From Planctobacterium marinum (GTDB lineage Bacteria > Pseudomonadota > Gammaproteobacteria > Enterobacterales > Alteromonadaceae), in contig NZ_AP027272.1 of assembly GCF_036322805.1 (NCBI RefSeq), positions 3,472,001 to 3,536,000 on the forward strand: DNA of 64,000 bases. Reading direction: 5' to 3'. A program made the translations under genes and the position numbers. This document shows, one piece after another, positions 33,993-42,343 of the stretch. How positions within the stretch are numbered: the first letter of the stretch is position 1; every line of letters begins with the position of its first letter. Under the pieces are notes generated by a model, which made no database searches, had not been told where the DNA came from, and saw nothing but the letters and a program-made list of their open reading frames with translations.

Positions 33993-34055
33993 TTTACCCC
34001 AAACCTGCTAATCGATAAAGCAGGACAATGACCATAATAATAACCAGGAGAGAAC

Positions 34056-36230
34056 ATGTCTTTTCAGCAACTAAGACTAGTGGCATCAGCTGCTACAGTC
34101 GCACTGGCGCTTACCACCGCCGGATGCTCAAAGCAGCATCAAGCGACAGAAAATAGTTCAACATCGGCTGAAGTCGCTGCCAGTGAAAGCGCAGTAACAG
34201 AAGCCAATCCATTTTTCGAAACGTGGGGCACTCCGTTCGGTGCGCCACCATTTTCCCGAATCAAAACAGAGCATTTCTTACCTGCTTTCGAAAAAGCGAT
34301 GGCAATGCACAAAGCGGAAATTGATGCCATTGCGACAGCGGACAGTGTCCCGAGCTTTGAAAATACCATTGCCCAAATGGAATTGTCGGGCGCAGAACTC
34401 ACCCGCGTAGCAAGAGTTTTCTACAATCTGACGGGTACCGAGTCCAGTGAAGAGATGCAAGCATTACAGCGTGAGATTTCGCCTAAATTAACGCGTCACA
34501 GCAATCAAATTCAGATGAACGAGGATTTGTTCAAACGTGTCAAAGCGGTTTACGACAACCGAAATCAGGCTATGCTAGACGCGGAACAGTTACGTTTGTT
34601 GGAGCGCACCTACGCTGATTTTGTTCGCGCTGGTGCCAACCTCACACCTCAACAGCGAGAAAAGCTAGCTCAGATCAACGAGCGTATTTCGGAACTGACA
34701 ACGGCGTTTGGACAGAACTCTCTCAATGATACCCGCAATTTCACCATGGTATTGGAAGAGTCCGATTTGGATGGTTTACCACAATCTTTAATTGATGCGG
34801 CATCAGCTCAAGCTGAAGCCCGTGATATGCCCGAAAAATATGTTATTACTTTGCAACGTTCCAGCGTCGAACCTTTCTTACAGTTCTCTTCTCGCCGCGA
34901 TCTGCGCGAGAAAGCCTTCAATGGCTGGGCGATGCGTGGCGATAACGATAACGAATATGACAACAAGGCCATTGTGGCAGAAATCGTCCAGTTACGTGCT
35001 GATCGCGCTCAGATGTTAGGGTATGAGCATCACTCAGATCTGGTGTTATCAAATACCATGGCTGAAACCCCTGAGGCTGCAATGGAGCTTTTGTCTAAAG
35101 TCTGGACACCTGCGATTGCCAAAGCTGAACAGGAACGCCAGTGGATCCTTGAACTGATGAAAGAAGAAGGCGCTGAGCATGAATTTGCTGCTTGGGATTG
35201 GCGCTATTATGCCGAAAAAGTCCGCAAAGCCCGCTTCGACCTGGATCAGGCGGAAATCGCAGAATATTTTGAACTGGAAAATATGATTGAGGCCAAGTTT
35301 TATGTAGCCAACCGTTTATTTGGATTGACCTTCAAAGAGCGTGACGATATCCCGGTATACAACGAGGTGGTGAGAACCTGGGAAGTCAATGACGCCCAAG
35401 GCAACACCATCGGTTTATTCTATGGTGATTATTACGCCCGAGACACTAAACGCTCTGGCGCCTGGATGAGTGCATTCAGAACGCAACAAAAATTAGCCGG
35501 AGAGGTTAAACCGCTCATCATCAACAACATGAACCTGAACCAACCCGTAGAGGGCGAGCCAACGCTGATGAGCTATTCAGATGCAGTCACCTTGTTTCAC
35601 GAGTTCGGCCACGCTCTACACGGTTTGCTGTCAAATGTGACCTATCCAACCCTTGCAGGTACCAGCGTACCAAGAGACTGGGTTGAGTTTCCGGCGCAAC
35701 TTTATGAGCACTTTATCGAACAGCCTTACATGTTGGAGAAGTTCGCACGCCACTACAAAACTGATGAGCCGATGCCAGAGGCTTTAATTGAACGCATCAA
35801 AAACGCCGGCACCTTTAATCAGGGCTTCGCGACCGTTGAATACACAGCTTCTGCTTTAGTGGATATGGCTTACCACAGATTGACAGACGCGTCGGATATC
35901 AAAGTTAGAGAGTTTGAAGATAAGATCCTCACGGAATATGGTAAACCTGAAGAAATTATCATGCGCCACCGCAGCACCCATTTCGGTCATATTTTCTCTG
36001 GCGGCTACCATTCGGCATACTATGCTTACATGTGGTCTGAAATTCTGGACGCTGACGGTTTTGACGCTTTCTTGGAAGCCAAAGATATCTTTGACGAAGA
36101 AACTGCCAAGCGACTCTATGACTTTATTTACAGTCGTGGGGATACGCTTGATTACCTTGAAGCCTATAAGGGCTTCAGAGGCCGCGCCCCAACTACTGAT
36201 GCCCTGCTGAGAAACAGAGGGTTTGATTAG
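34056..36230 (+). CDS. dcp: M3 family zinc oligopeptidase (peptidyl-dipeptidase Dcp-like), lipoprotein
   Basis: A 724-residue zinc peptidase. The HExxH motif is in SDAVTLFHEFGHALHGLLSN, with the downstream Glu ligand helix in PAQLYEHFIEQP. The C-terminal motif (HRSTHFGHIFSGGYHSAYYAYMWSE) carries the substrate-binding Tyr and His residues of Dcp. Unlike cytoplasmic E. coli Dcp it begins with a lipoprotein signal ending TTAGC (Cys near residue 24), followed by a Ser/Ala-rich linker, so it is probably periplasmic. The ribosome-binding site CAGGAGAG precedes the ATG. It removes C-terminal dipeptides from short peptides. It ends in a terminator and is its own unit. Confidence 0.93.
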   Translation: MSFQQLRLVASAATVALALTTAGCSKQHQATENSSTSAEVAASESAVTEANPFFETWGTPFGAPPFSRIKTEHFLPAFEKAMAMHKAEIDAIATADSVPSFENTIAQMELSGAELTRVARVFYNLTGTESSEEMQALQREISPKLTRHSNQIQMNEDLFKRVKAVYDNRNQAMLDAEQLRLLERTYADFVRAGANLTPQQREKLAQINERISELTTAFGQNSLNDTRNFTMVLEESDLDGLPQSLIDAASAQAEARDMPEKYVITLQRSSVEPFLQFSSRRDLREKAFNGWAMRGDNDNEYDNKAIVAEIVQLRADRAQMLGYEHHSDLVLSNTMAETPEAAMELLSKVWTPAIAKAEQERQWILELMKEEGAEHEFAAWDWRYYAEKVRKARFDLDQAEIAEYFELENMIEAKFYVANRLFGLTFKERDDIPVYNEVVRTWEVNDAQGNTIGLFYGDYYARDTKRSGAWMSAFRTQQKLAGEVKPLIINNMNLNQPVEGEPTLMSYSDAVTLFHEFGHALHGLLSNVTYPTLAGTSVPRDWVEFPAQLYEHFIEQPYMLEKFARHYKTDEPMPEALIERIKNAGTFNQGFATVEYTASALVDMAYHRLTDASDIKVREFEDKILTEYGKPEEIIMRHRSTHFGHIFSGGYHSAYYAYMWSEILDADGFDAFLEAKDIFDEETAKRLYDFIYSRGDTLDYLEAYKGFRGRAPTTDALLRNRGFD

Positions 36231-36259
36231 ACCGCAAACGCTAATCACCACTTTATTTT

Positions 36260-36287
36260 AAATGGTCTGCTTTGCAGGCCATTTTTG
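36260..36287 (+). terminator. Rho-independent terminator of the M3 peptidase gene
   Basis: Arms AAATGGTCTGC (36260-36270) and GCAGGCCATTT (36274-36284) pair over 11 bp with one G-T pair, a 3-base loop, and a short T tail. It rules out the TTG at 36272 as the start of the next gene, since that lies in the loop. Confidence 0.88.
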
Positions 36288-36331
36288 CTTATAATATCCG
36301 CCGAACTAACAGCTTGGGAAATGTCAGCTCA

Positions 36332-37051
36332 GTGAAAGACGGCGAGTCCGAAAACCTAATCAGCGCCATTGGCCAGGTTAAATCTCCATTCAAGGAGAAG
36401 TTTGCCATTCCAAGGCAGCCAAACCTCACCCCCTCGGTTATCAGTGAGGTTGTTGTTCCCCTGCCTTTTGGTACTGCTGAAGCCTTTGAGGGTATAGAAG
36501 AGTTCAGCCATATCTGGTTACTGTTTCGCTTCCACCACAACTTGCAACAAGGTTGGAAGCCTCAGGTGCGCCCTCCTCGACTGGGTGGTAACCAGAAAAA
36601 AGGCGTATTTGCCACCCGCAGTAGCTTTCGCCCCAATGGCTTTGGTATATCTGTGGTGCCATTAGTGAATGTGGCAACGACCGCTCAAGAGGTCAGGCTG
36701 CAGGTTTCTGGCCTGGATCTGGCGGATGGCACCCCCATCTACGACATCAAACCCTATATCGCCTATGTTGATGCTATACCGAACGCCCATAGCGGTTTCG
36801 CACCTGACGCTCCTCAACTAATGGCAGTGCACTTTACGACTGAAGCATTGTGTAAATTAAAAGCGCTGAGCAGTGACCATAAGACAATTGAAGTTCAAGT
36901 AAAAGAAGTATTGGCACAGGATCCTCGTCCCGCCTACCGCAAACAAGCCAAACAAGACGCTCATCAGTATGGCACCAGCTTTGATGATTTTAATTTTCGC
37001 TGGCAGGTCATCGATAACAAAATCGAGGTTTTTGAAGTGAATAAGGCATAA
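36332..37051 (+). CDS. trmO: tRNA (N6-threonylcarbamoyladenosine(37)-N6)-methyltransferase TrmO
   Basis: A 239-residue SAM-dependent enzyme that methylates t6A37 of threonine tRNA. It matches E. coli TrmO (YaeB) along its length: IGQVKSPFKEKFAIPRQPN, VRPPRLGGNQKKGVFATRSSFRPNGFG, DGTPIYDIKPYI and QDPRPAYRK. The frame is open from 36272, but that upstream part is the previous gene's terminator; the GTG at 36332 is the best in-frame start, though its ribosome-binding site is weak, so the N-terminus is uncertain by a few residues. It lies 135 bp before proS. Confidence 0.94.
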   Translation: MKDGESENLISAIGQVKSPFKEKFAIPRQPNLTPSVISEVVVPLPFGTAEAFEGIEEFSHIWLLFRFHHNLQQGWKPQVRPPRLGGNQKKGVFATRSSFRPNGFGISVVPLVNVATTAQEVRLQVSGLDLADGTPIYDIKPYIAYVDAIPNAHSGFAPDAPQLMAVHFTTEALCKLKALSSDHKTIEVQVKEVLAQDPRPAYRKQAKQDAHQYGTSFDDFNFRWQVIDNKIEVFEVNKA

Positions 37052-37185
37052 ATTCGACATTTTTTTGCTAGGAACATAACGCCGCTCTGGTACACTAGCA
37101 GCAGTTTTATTTTTTGAATTTATGATGCTTTTGTTTGCACTTTAAAGACACCAGACAAAAGCGATGGTACAGGACAATTTCATAA

Positions 37186-38898
37186 ATGCGCACCAGCCAA
37201 TATTTGCTTTCCACTTTAAAAGAAACCCCTGCCGACGCTGAAGTCATTAGCCATCAGCTAATGCTGCGAGCCGGTCTGGTTCGAAAACTTGCTTCAGGTC
37301 TCTATACCTGGCTACCTACCGGATTGAGAGTGCTCAATAATGTGGCCCAAATTGTGCGCGAAGAAATGAATCGCGCCGGTGCCGTGGAAGTATTGATGCC
37401 AGTAGTACAGCCTGCGGATCTTTGGCAAGAATCGGGGCGCTGGGAAGATTATGGGCCTGAGTTACTGCGCATTAAAGACCGCCACGAGCGTGATTTCGTT
37501 TTAGGCCCAACGCATGAAGAAGTCATTACAGACCTGGTGAAAACCGAAGTATCCAGTTACAAGCAATTGCCACTGAATCTATATCAGATCCAAACCAAGT
37601 TCCGCGATGAAGTTCGCCCTCGTTTTGGTATTATGCGCGGACGAGAATTCACCATGAAAGACGCCTACTCTTTCCACTTATCGCAAGACTGTTTATCTGC
37701 AACCTATCAAAAGATGTATGACGCTTATTGCCGTATCTTCGAGCGTATGGGATTAGATTATCGTCCGGTAATTGCAGATACCGGCTCCATTGGCGGCAGT
37801 GTTTCCCACGAATTTCACGTGCTTGCTGACTCAGGTGAAGATGCCATTGCCTTCAGTACAGGCTCTGACTTTGCCGCAAACGTAGAGATGGCCGAAGCGG
37901 TCGCCGTTGAACCAAAATCACCACTATCTGGTGAAGCGAATAAAGTCGCCACACCTGATACAAAAACCATTGAGCAGGTGAGCCAGTTACTTGATGTGTC
38001 AGCACAAAACTGTGTTAAAACGTTAATCGTCAAAATCATTCAAGAGGATACTTCGCACTATGCTGCTCTGTGCTTACGTGGCGATCATCAACTGAATGAT
38101 ATTAAAGCACAAAAGGCGCTCCCTTGGTCGGGAGAAATGCAGTTTGCTAGTGAAGCAGAAGTGCTGGAGATATGTGGAGCGGAAACAGGCTCTGTTGGTC
38201 CTGTAGGATTATCCATCCCGGTTTACGTTGATCGCAGCGCTGCAAACCTGTCTAAATTTGTTTGTGGTGCCAATGAAAATGGTTTCCATACCTACGCGGC
38301 ATCCTGGTCAGATGTATCAGAGTGTACTATCGTGGATATCAGGAATGTTATCGCTGGTGATGCTTCTCCGGATGGCAATGGAACCATTGAAATTAAACGC
38401 GGGATTGAAGTAGGACACATCTTCCAGCTGGGTAAAAAATACAGCGAGGCCATGCACTGTGGTGTGTTAACCGAGTCAGGCAAACACGAAACCTTAACAA
38501 TGGGTTGTTACGGTATCGGTGTATCGCGAATTGTGGCGGCAGCAATCGAACAAAACCACGATAAATATGGAATTATTTGGCCAGAAGCTATCGCTCCGTT
38601 TAAATTGGCTATAATTCCTATGAACATGCACAAATCCCATCGCATCCAGGAAGCTGCGGAAAGCCTGTATGAAAAGCTTTCGCCATTGGGAGACAGTATC
38701 TTGTTCGATGATCGTAAAGAGCGCCCGGGCGTGATGTTTGCCGATATGGAGTTATTGGGTGTTCCTCACTCGATTGTTATCGGGGAACGCAACCTGGATG
38801 CTGGAAAATGCGAATATAAGAATCGTCGTACTGGCGAAAAACAACTGGTAGACCTGGAAGGCCTAGATACCTTCATCATGGACTTATTGAAAGACTAA
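37186..38898 (+). CDS. proS: Prolyl-tRNA synthetase (bacterial type with editing domain)
   Basis: A 570-residue class II synthetase. Motif 1 is near [13 protein letters not shown], motif 2 in [25 protein letters not shown] and motif 3 in [19 protein letters not shown]. Between motifs 2 and 3 (residues about 225-395) sits the YbaK-like insertion that hydrolyses mischarged Ala-tRNA(Pro). The anticodon-binding domain is C-terminal. Length is the usual 570. The start ATG at 37186 gives [20 protein letters not shown], as in E. coli. A hairpin with ACTCACC/GGTGAGT arms follows at 38909-38941, without a T-run. Confidence 0.97.
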   Translation: MRTSQYLLSTLKETPADAEVISHQLMLRAGLVRKLASGLYTWLPTGLRVLNNVAQIVREEMNRAGAVEVLMPVVQPADLWQESGRWEDYGPELLRIKDRHERDFVLGPTHEEVITDLVKTEVSSYKQLPLNLYQIQTKFRDEVRPRFGIMRGREFTMKDAYSFHLSQDCLSATYQKMYDAYCRIFERMGLDYRPVIADTGSIGGSVSHEFHVLADSGEDAIAFSTGSDFAANVEMAEAVAVEPKSPLSGEANKVATPDTKTIEQVSQLLDVSAQNCVKTLIVKIIQEDTSHYAALCLRGDHQLNDIKAQKALPWSGEMQFASEAEVLEICGAETGSVGPVGLSIPVYVDRSAANLSKFVCGANENGFHTYAASWSDVSECTIVDIRNVIAGDASPDGNGTIEIKRGIEVGHIFQLGKKYSEAMHCGVLTESGKHETLTMGCYGIGVSRIVAAAIEQNHDKYGIIWPEAIAPFKLAIIPMNMHKSHRIQEAAESLYEKLSPLGDSILFDDRKERPGVMFADMELLGVPHSIVIGERNLDAGKCEYKNRRTGEKQLVDLEGLDTFIMDLLKD

Positions 38899-38908
38899 AA
38901 TAAGTCGA

Positions 38909-38941
38909 ACTCACCATTTGTTTGAGCTGTACAAGGTGAGT
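38909..38941 (+). other. Hairpin downstream of proS
   Basis: Arms ACTCACC (38909-38915) and GGTGAGT (38935-38941) are perfect 7-bp partners, with inner TTGT/ACAA pairing possible. There is no T tract, so it may be a Rho-assisted 3' end or a stability hairpin. Confidence 0.45.
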
Positions 38942-39024
38942 AAGAGTGTGGCGTGCTTTGCTGTGAAATATTACAGAAAAGCTCAGCGGACTCTGGTAAA
39001 AAATGACGAAAAAGGACGCTTAGA

Positions 39025-40413
39025 ATGCCATTTCGCCAAAAGACAGCTCAATACCTGTCTATCATGATTTTAGCCACTGCGGGAATGCCCGCTTTGGCAC
39101 AATCCTCAAATTCGAATGCCACGGCTACAAAAGCCTCAGCATCGGAAAGCCTGCCAGAAGATCTTAAAAATTTACAAACGCTGATTAAACAAAAGCGGTT
39201 TTCGGAAGCTTTTGCCCTTTCCAATAAGCTCATTGAAGCATGGGGTGGCGATCCAGGTTTCGACTTACTGGCCGGTCAGGCAGCCTATGGAGCGGATTAT
39301 TTTCAGGAGGCGGTATTTGCTTTTGAGCGCGTTTTATTAGTCAAACCTGATGTTTTATTAGCTCGTCTTTATCTGGCATTCAGTTATTTTCAGGTGAAAA
39401 ACTTAGGCGCCGCACAAACCGAACTGACCCGTCTGCTGAAAGAAGACTTGAAACCTGCAGATGCCCAAAGAGTCCGCAACTACCTGCAACAAATTACAGA
39501 GCTAAAGAGCAATGCAGTGCAAAGTCACGCTTTCAATGTAAAACTATCCCAGACTTACGACTCCAATGCCAATAGTGGTACTACCTTGGATAACCTCGCC
39601 AATATTCCTGTTGAAAGTCCATTTTATCCCATCATTGGTAGCCTCGATGAATCCAGTCTGGAGCAAACGGACCACAGTACTGATGTGGGCATTAACTACA
39701 TTTACAGTAGAAAACTGAACCAGAAAAGTTCCATTAGCTTTAATGCCACTTATGTAAATACGCAATACAACCGTCAAAGCCAGCTGGATAGAGAGATTCT
39801 GAGCATGACGGGTGCTTTCACTGACCATTACTGGGGTGCCACAGTCAATTTCTCTGGTTACGTGCAACCCATGATCTTAGATAGTGAATTTTATCGCGCT
39901 GCTTATGGTGTGTCGCTTGACGCCAGTTGGCCTGTAGCGGACAACTGGCAGTGGTTGTGGGGTATAAGCTATGCCAGTGTTAATGTCAATGCCAATGATG
40001 ACCAGGACATCCACCAGTACTCCGGACGCACAAGATTGACCTACTTTGGCAACACCATTCACATGTTTGAATTGGGCTACGGAGACGATGAAGGTAAGCA
40101 AGACAACCTCGTAAGTACTAGTAATGGCAAAAACTTCTGGCTGTTAAGCTACACCTTGGTACGCCCGATAGGTAGTGAATGGTTGATTATTGCCAATAGC
40201 CGTTATCAAGACATCGAGCACGATGGGATTAACCCAGCAATAGGTGCCCTAAGAAAAGAAGAAAGCTTTAATCTTTCGTTGAGTCTTGATTATCTGCTGA
40301 ATGTCGACTGGAAGATTTCCGGGGGCGTCACCTATACCGATAAACGCAGTAGTGTTGATATATATGCTTACGACAGAACAACGGCGACGTTTTCAGTGAC
40401 GAGAAGTTTTTAG
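39025..40413 (+). CDS. TPR / outer-membrane beta-barrel protein, Slam (DUF560)-like
   Basis: A 462-residue exported protein. A signal peptide (about residues 1-26, ending MPALAQ) is followed by helical TPR-like repeats (residues about 47-160: LIKQKRFSEAFALSNKLIEAW, YFQEAVFAFERVLLVKPDVLLARLYLAFSYF). From about residue 170 to the end it is alternating amphipathic strands with aromatic girdles, ending in TFSVTRSF, whose terminal Phe is the usual outer-membrane insertion signal. The barrel opens with LSQTYDSNANSGT, like the YDSNVN-type entry of surface lipoprotein assembly modifiers (Slam, type XI secretion). The size is close to that of Slam proteins. The next gene could be its substrate. Assignment is by architecture and motif, not by a search; a generic TPR-porin is the alternative. 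Confidence 0.7.
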   Translation: MPFRQKTAQYLSIMILATAGMPALAQSSNSNATATKASASESLPEDLKNLQTLIKQKRFSEAFALSNKLIEAWGGDPGFDLLAGQAAYGADYFQEAVFAFERVLLVKPDVLLARLYLAFSYFQVKNLGAAQTELTRLLKEDLKPADAQRVRNYLQQITELKSNAVQSHAFNVKLSQTYDSNANSGTTLDNLANIPVESPFYPIIGSLDESSLEQTDHSTDVGINYIYSRKLNQKSSISFNATYVNTQYNRQSQLDREILSMTGAFTDHYWGATVNFSGYVQPMILDSEFYRAAYGVSLDASWPVADNWQWLWGISYASVNVNANDDQDIHQYSGRTRLTYFGNTIHMFELGYGDDEGKQDNLVSTSNGKNFWLLSYTLVRPIGSEWLIIANSRYQDIEHDGINPAIGALRKEESFNLSLSLDYLLNVDWKISGGVTYTDKRSSVDIYAYDRTTATFSVTRSF

Positions 40414-40593
40414 TTAGAAATCCTGAATTATGGAGTGTGAGTTTCTAATTCTGTGAACTGATTCATTTTTAGACATCTTGTTATTTGAGTTAATTCCAGA
40501 TTATCCGAAACTATACTTATAGTAATGTCGGAAACCGATGAGTACATTTTGCACAAAATCAGTTTTCTGACTCGAACCAGATGAGAAGAGTTT

Positions 40594-42330
40594 ATGCGAT
40601 TGAAACTGTCTTTGGTTGCCTTATCACTTTGTTGTGTATGTAATCCAGTTTTTGCCCTCAATCCTGCGGGTAAGACCATGATCGCAAAAGGCAAGGTAAA
40701 TGCCTTTGAAGAAGAGACGAATATCAGAAAGCTGAAACGTCGTGCGCCCATTTACGATGTCGACACGGTAACAACAGCAGCCAAAAGCAAAGCCCAGTTT
40801 CGCATGACTGATGGTACTTTGTTAGCGTTAAAAGAAAACACCACTCTGCTTATTTCCGAATATCAATACAACGAAGCAAATAGTCAAAACTCAGCAGTCC
40901 TTGAGTTAGTGGAAGGTGGCTTGCGCTCGGTTACTGGTGCCATAAAGTCTAACGACGGCACATACGAACTCAAAACACCGGTGGGCTCGATTGGTATTCG
41001 AGGTACACACTACGAAATTGAGATAGTGGACGGTGAAATGTTTATCGCTGTTTGGGATGGTGCCATTGACGTTAATGTTGATGTTGGTGGAACAGATCAA
41101 CAAGTTTCATTTGGTGAAGGTGAGGATTTCTCTTTTGGCATAATTAACGAAGAGGGTGAAGTCACTGAATTATTGGAACCACCGGAAAACTTTAATCAAG
41201 GCCACTCCGATGATGGCAGTGAAGAAGAGGAAGAAGAATCCGATGAGTCAGATGAGTCCGACGAATCCGATGAATCCGATGAATCCGATGAATCCGATGA
41301 ATCCGATGAATCCGATGAATCCGATGAATCCGATGAATCCGATGAATCCGATGAATCCGATGAATCCGATGAGTCCGATGAGTCCGATGAATCCGATGAA
41401 TCCGATGAATCCGATGAATCCGATGAATCCGATGAGTCCGATGAATCCGATGAGTCTAGTGAATCCAATGAATCCACTGAATCCACTGAATCCGATGAGT
41501 CTGGCGGTACTGATGAATCCGACAATTCGGATGGTTCTGATAGCTCAGATGGTTCTAATGGCTCGGATGGTTCCGACAACTCAAACGAAAACGGCGAAAC
41601 ACAAACCGGGACCGGTAGTAATAATGCAGAGGGTGATGGAGCCCAGAATGATGGGACAAACAGCACCAGTGGTGATAACTCAAGTCCCACTCAAGGAACT
41701 GAGACTTCTACAAACAACGACAGTGGTACGGATGGTACGCCCGCTGATACAGAAACAACTGGGCCTGGTACAGATTCCAGCCTTGATACAGCCACAACTG
41801 GAACACCAACCTTAGAAACCAATACGGAAACCACAGATACCGGGCTAGATACTGAAAACACGCCCTTCAATGATGAAGATGAGCAAATCCGGGAAGATGA
41901 AATTATCCAAACTATAGATAATAACACCCGGGTGGCACCAGAAATTATTGCGGCCAGAACGGGCTCTGCAAACTACTCCCAACTTATCAGCAGTTCGATG
42001 TCGGGCAACCAAAACCCGCGAAACTTAAGCATCAATATTGCCGTTAACTTCGATGCCCCACAAAACACTTCAGCAGAGCTCTCCTTGACTGACGACGGTG
42101 GCAATTGGCATGCCACCTTTGAGGGACTAATTTTCGGCGCAGACCTGTTGTTTGATAAGACGGAGGTAACGTACGGCAATTCAAACATCCCAAATGGCAA
42201 TGCAAGAGGCGAAGGCAGTTTATTTGACACTTTTTTTGCCAATGAAGGCGATGTCATCAATGGTGGATTTCAGTTATCTCAAGGAAATAATAACGTAAAT
42301 GGCTCTTTTATCGTCGGCGAAAACCCGTAA
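40594..42330 (+). CDS. Exported FecR-domain protein with SDE repeats and TbpB-like C-terminal region
   Basis: A 578-residue protein with a Sec signal (residues 1-21, ending NPVFA) and no anti-sigma domain, so it is not a classical FecR regulator. Residues about 45-170 are a FecR domain (TTAAKSKAQFRMTDGTLLALKENT, VGSIGIRGTHYEI, VSFGEGEDFSF). An acidic linker of 24 SDE units (41239-41454) and a Ser/Thr/Gly/Asp-rich stretch to about residue 420 follow. The last ~130 residues look like an eight-strand barrel of the TbpB/Slam-substrate type: GEGSLFDTFFANEGDVINGGFQLSQ, then NGSFIVGE. It is 180 bp after the Slam-like gene and 13 bp before the giant gene. It may be surface displayed. The FecR call is firm; the C-terminal call is inference. 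Confidence 0.8.
   Translation: MRLKLSLVALSLCCVCNPVFALNPAGKTMIAKGKVNAFEEETNIRKLKRRAPIYDVDTVTTAAKSKAQFRMTDGTLLALKENTTLLISEYQYNEANSQNSAVLELVEGGLRSVTGAIKSNDGTYELKTPVGSIGIRGTHYEIEIVDGEMFIAVWDGAIDVNVDVGGTDQQVSFGEGEDFSFGIINEEGEVTELLEPPENFNQGHSDDGSEEEEEESDESDESDESDESDESDESDESDESDESDESDESDESDESDESDESDESDESDESDESDESDESDESDESDESSESNESTESTESDESGGTDESDNSDGSDSSDGSNGSDGSDNSNENGETQTGTGSNNAEGDGAQNDGTNSTSGDNSSPTQGTETSTNNDSGTDGTPADTETTGPGTDSSLDTATTGTPTLETNTETTDTGLDTENTPFNDEDEQIREDEIIQTIDNNTRVAPEIIAARTGSANYSQLISSSMSGNQNPRNLSINIAVNFDAPQNTSAELSLTDDGGNWHATFEGLIFGADLLFDKTEVTYGNSNIPNGNARGEGSLFDTFFANEGDVINGGFQLSQGNNNVNGSFIVGENP
41239..41454 (+). repeat. 24 tandem 9-bp repeats encoding Ser-Asp-Glu
   Basis: Twenty-four consecutive 9-bp units, mostly TCCGATGAA with some TCCGATGAG or TCAGATGAG, code for SDE and are followed by degenerate units (STE, SNE). 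The unit is a multiple of three, so slippage would change linker length without breaking the frame. The linker is highly acidic and probably extended, like Ser-Asp stalks of surface proteins. Confidence 0.97.
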
Positions 42331-42343
42331 AGGAATGTTAAGT

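Noticed and set aside
36272-36331. Upstream extension of trmO
   Set aside because: The TTG at 36272 lies in the loop of the previous gene's terminator, and the added residues do not align with TrmO.
41196-41690. Minus-strand frame rich in Ser-Asp (SDSSDSSD)
   Set aside because: It is the reverse reading of the SDE repeat in the FecR-domain gene, whose plus frame has a signal peptide and real domains.
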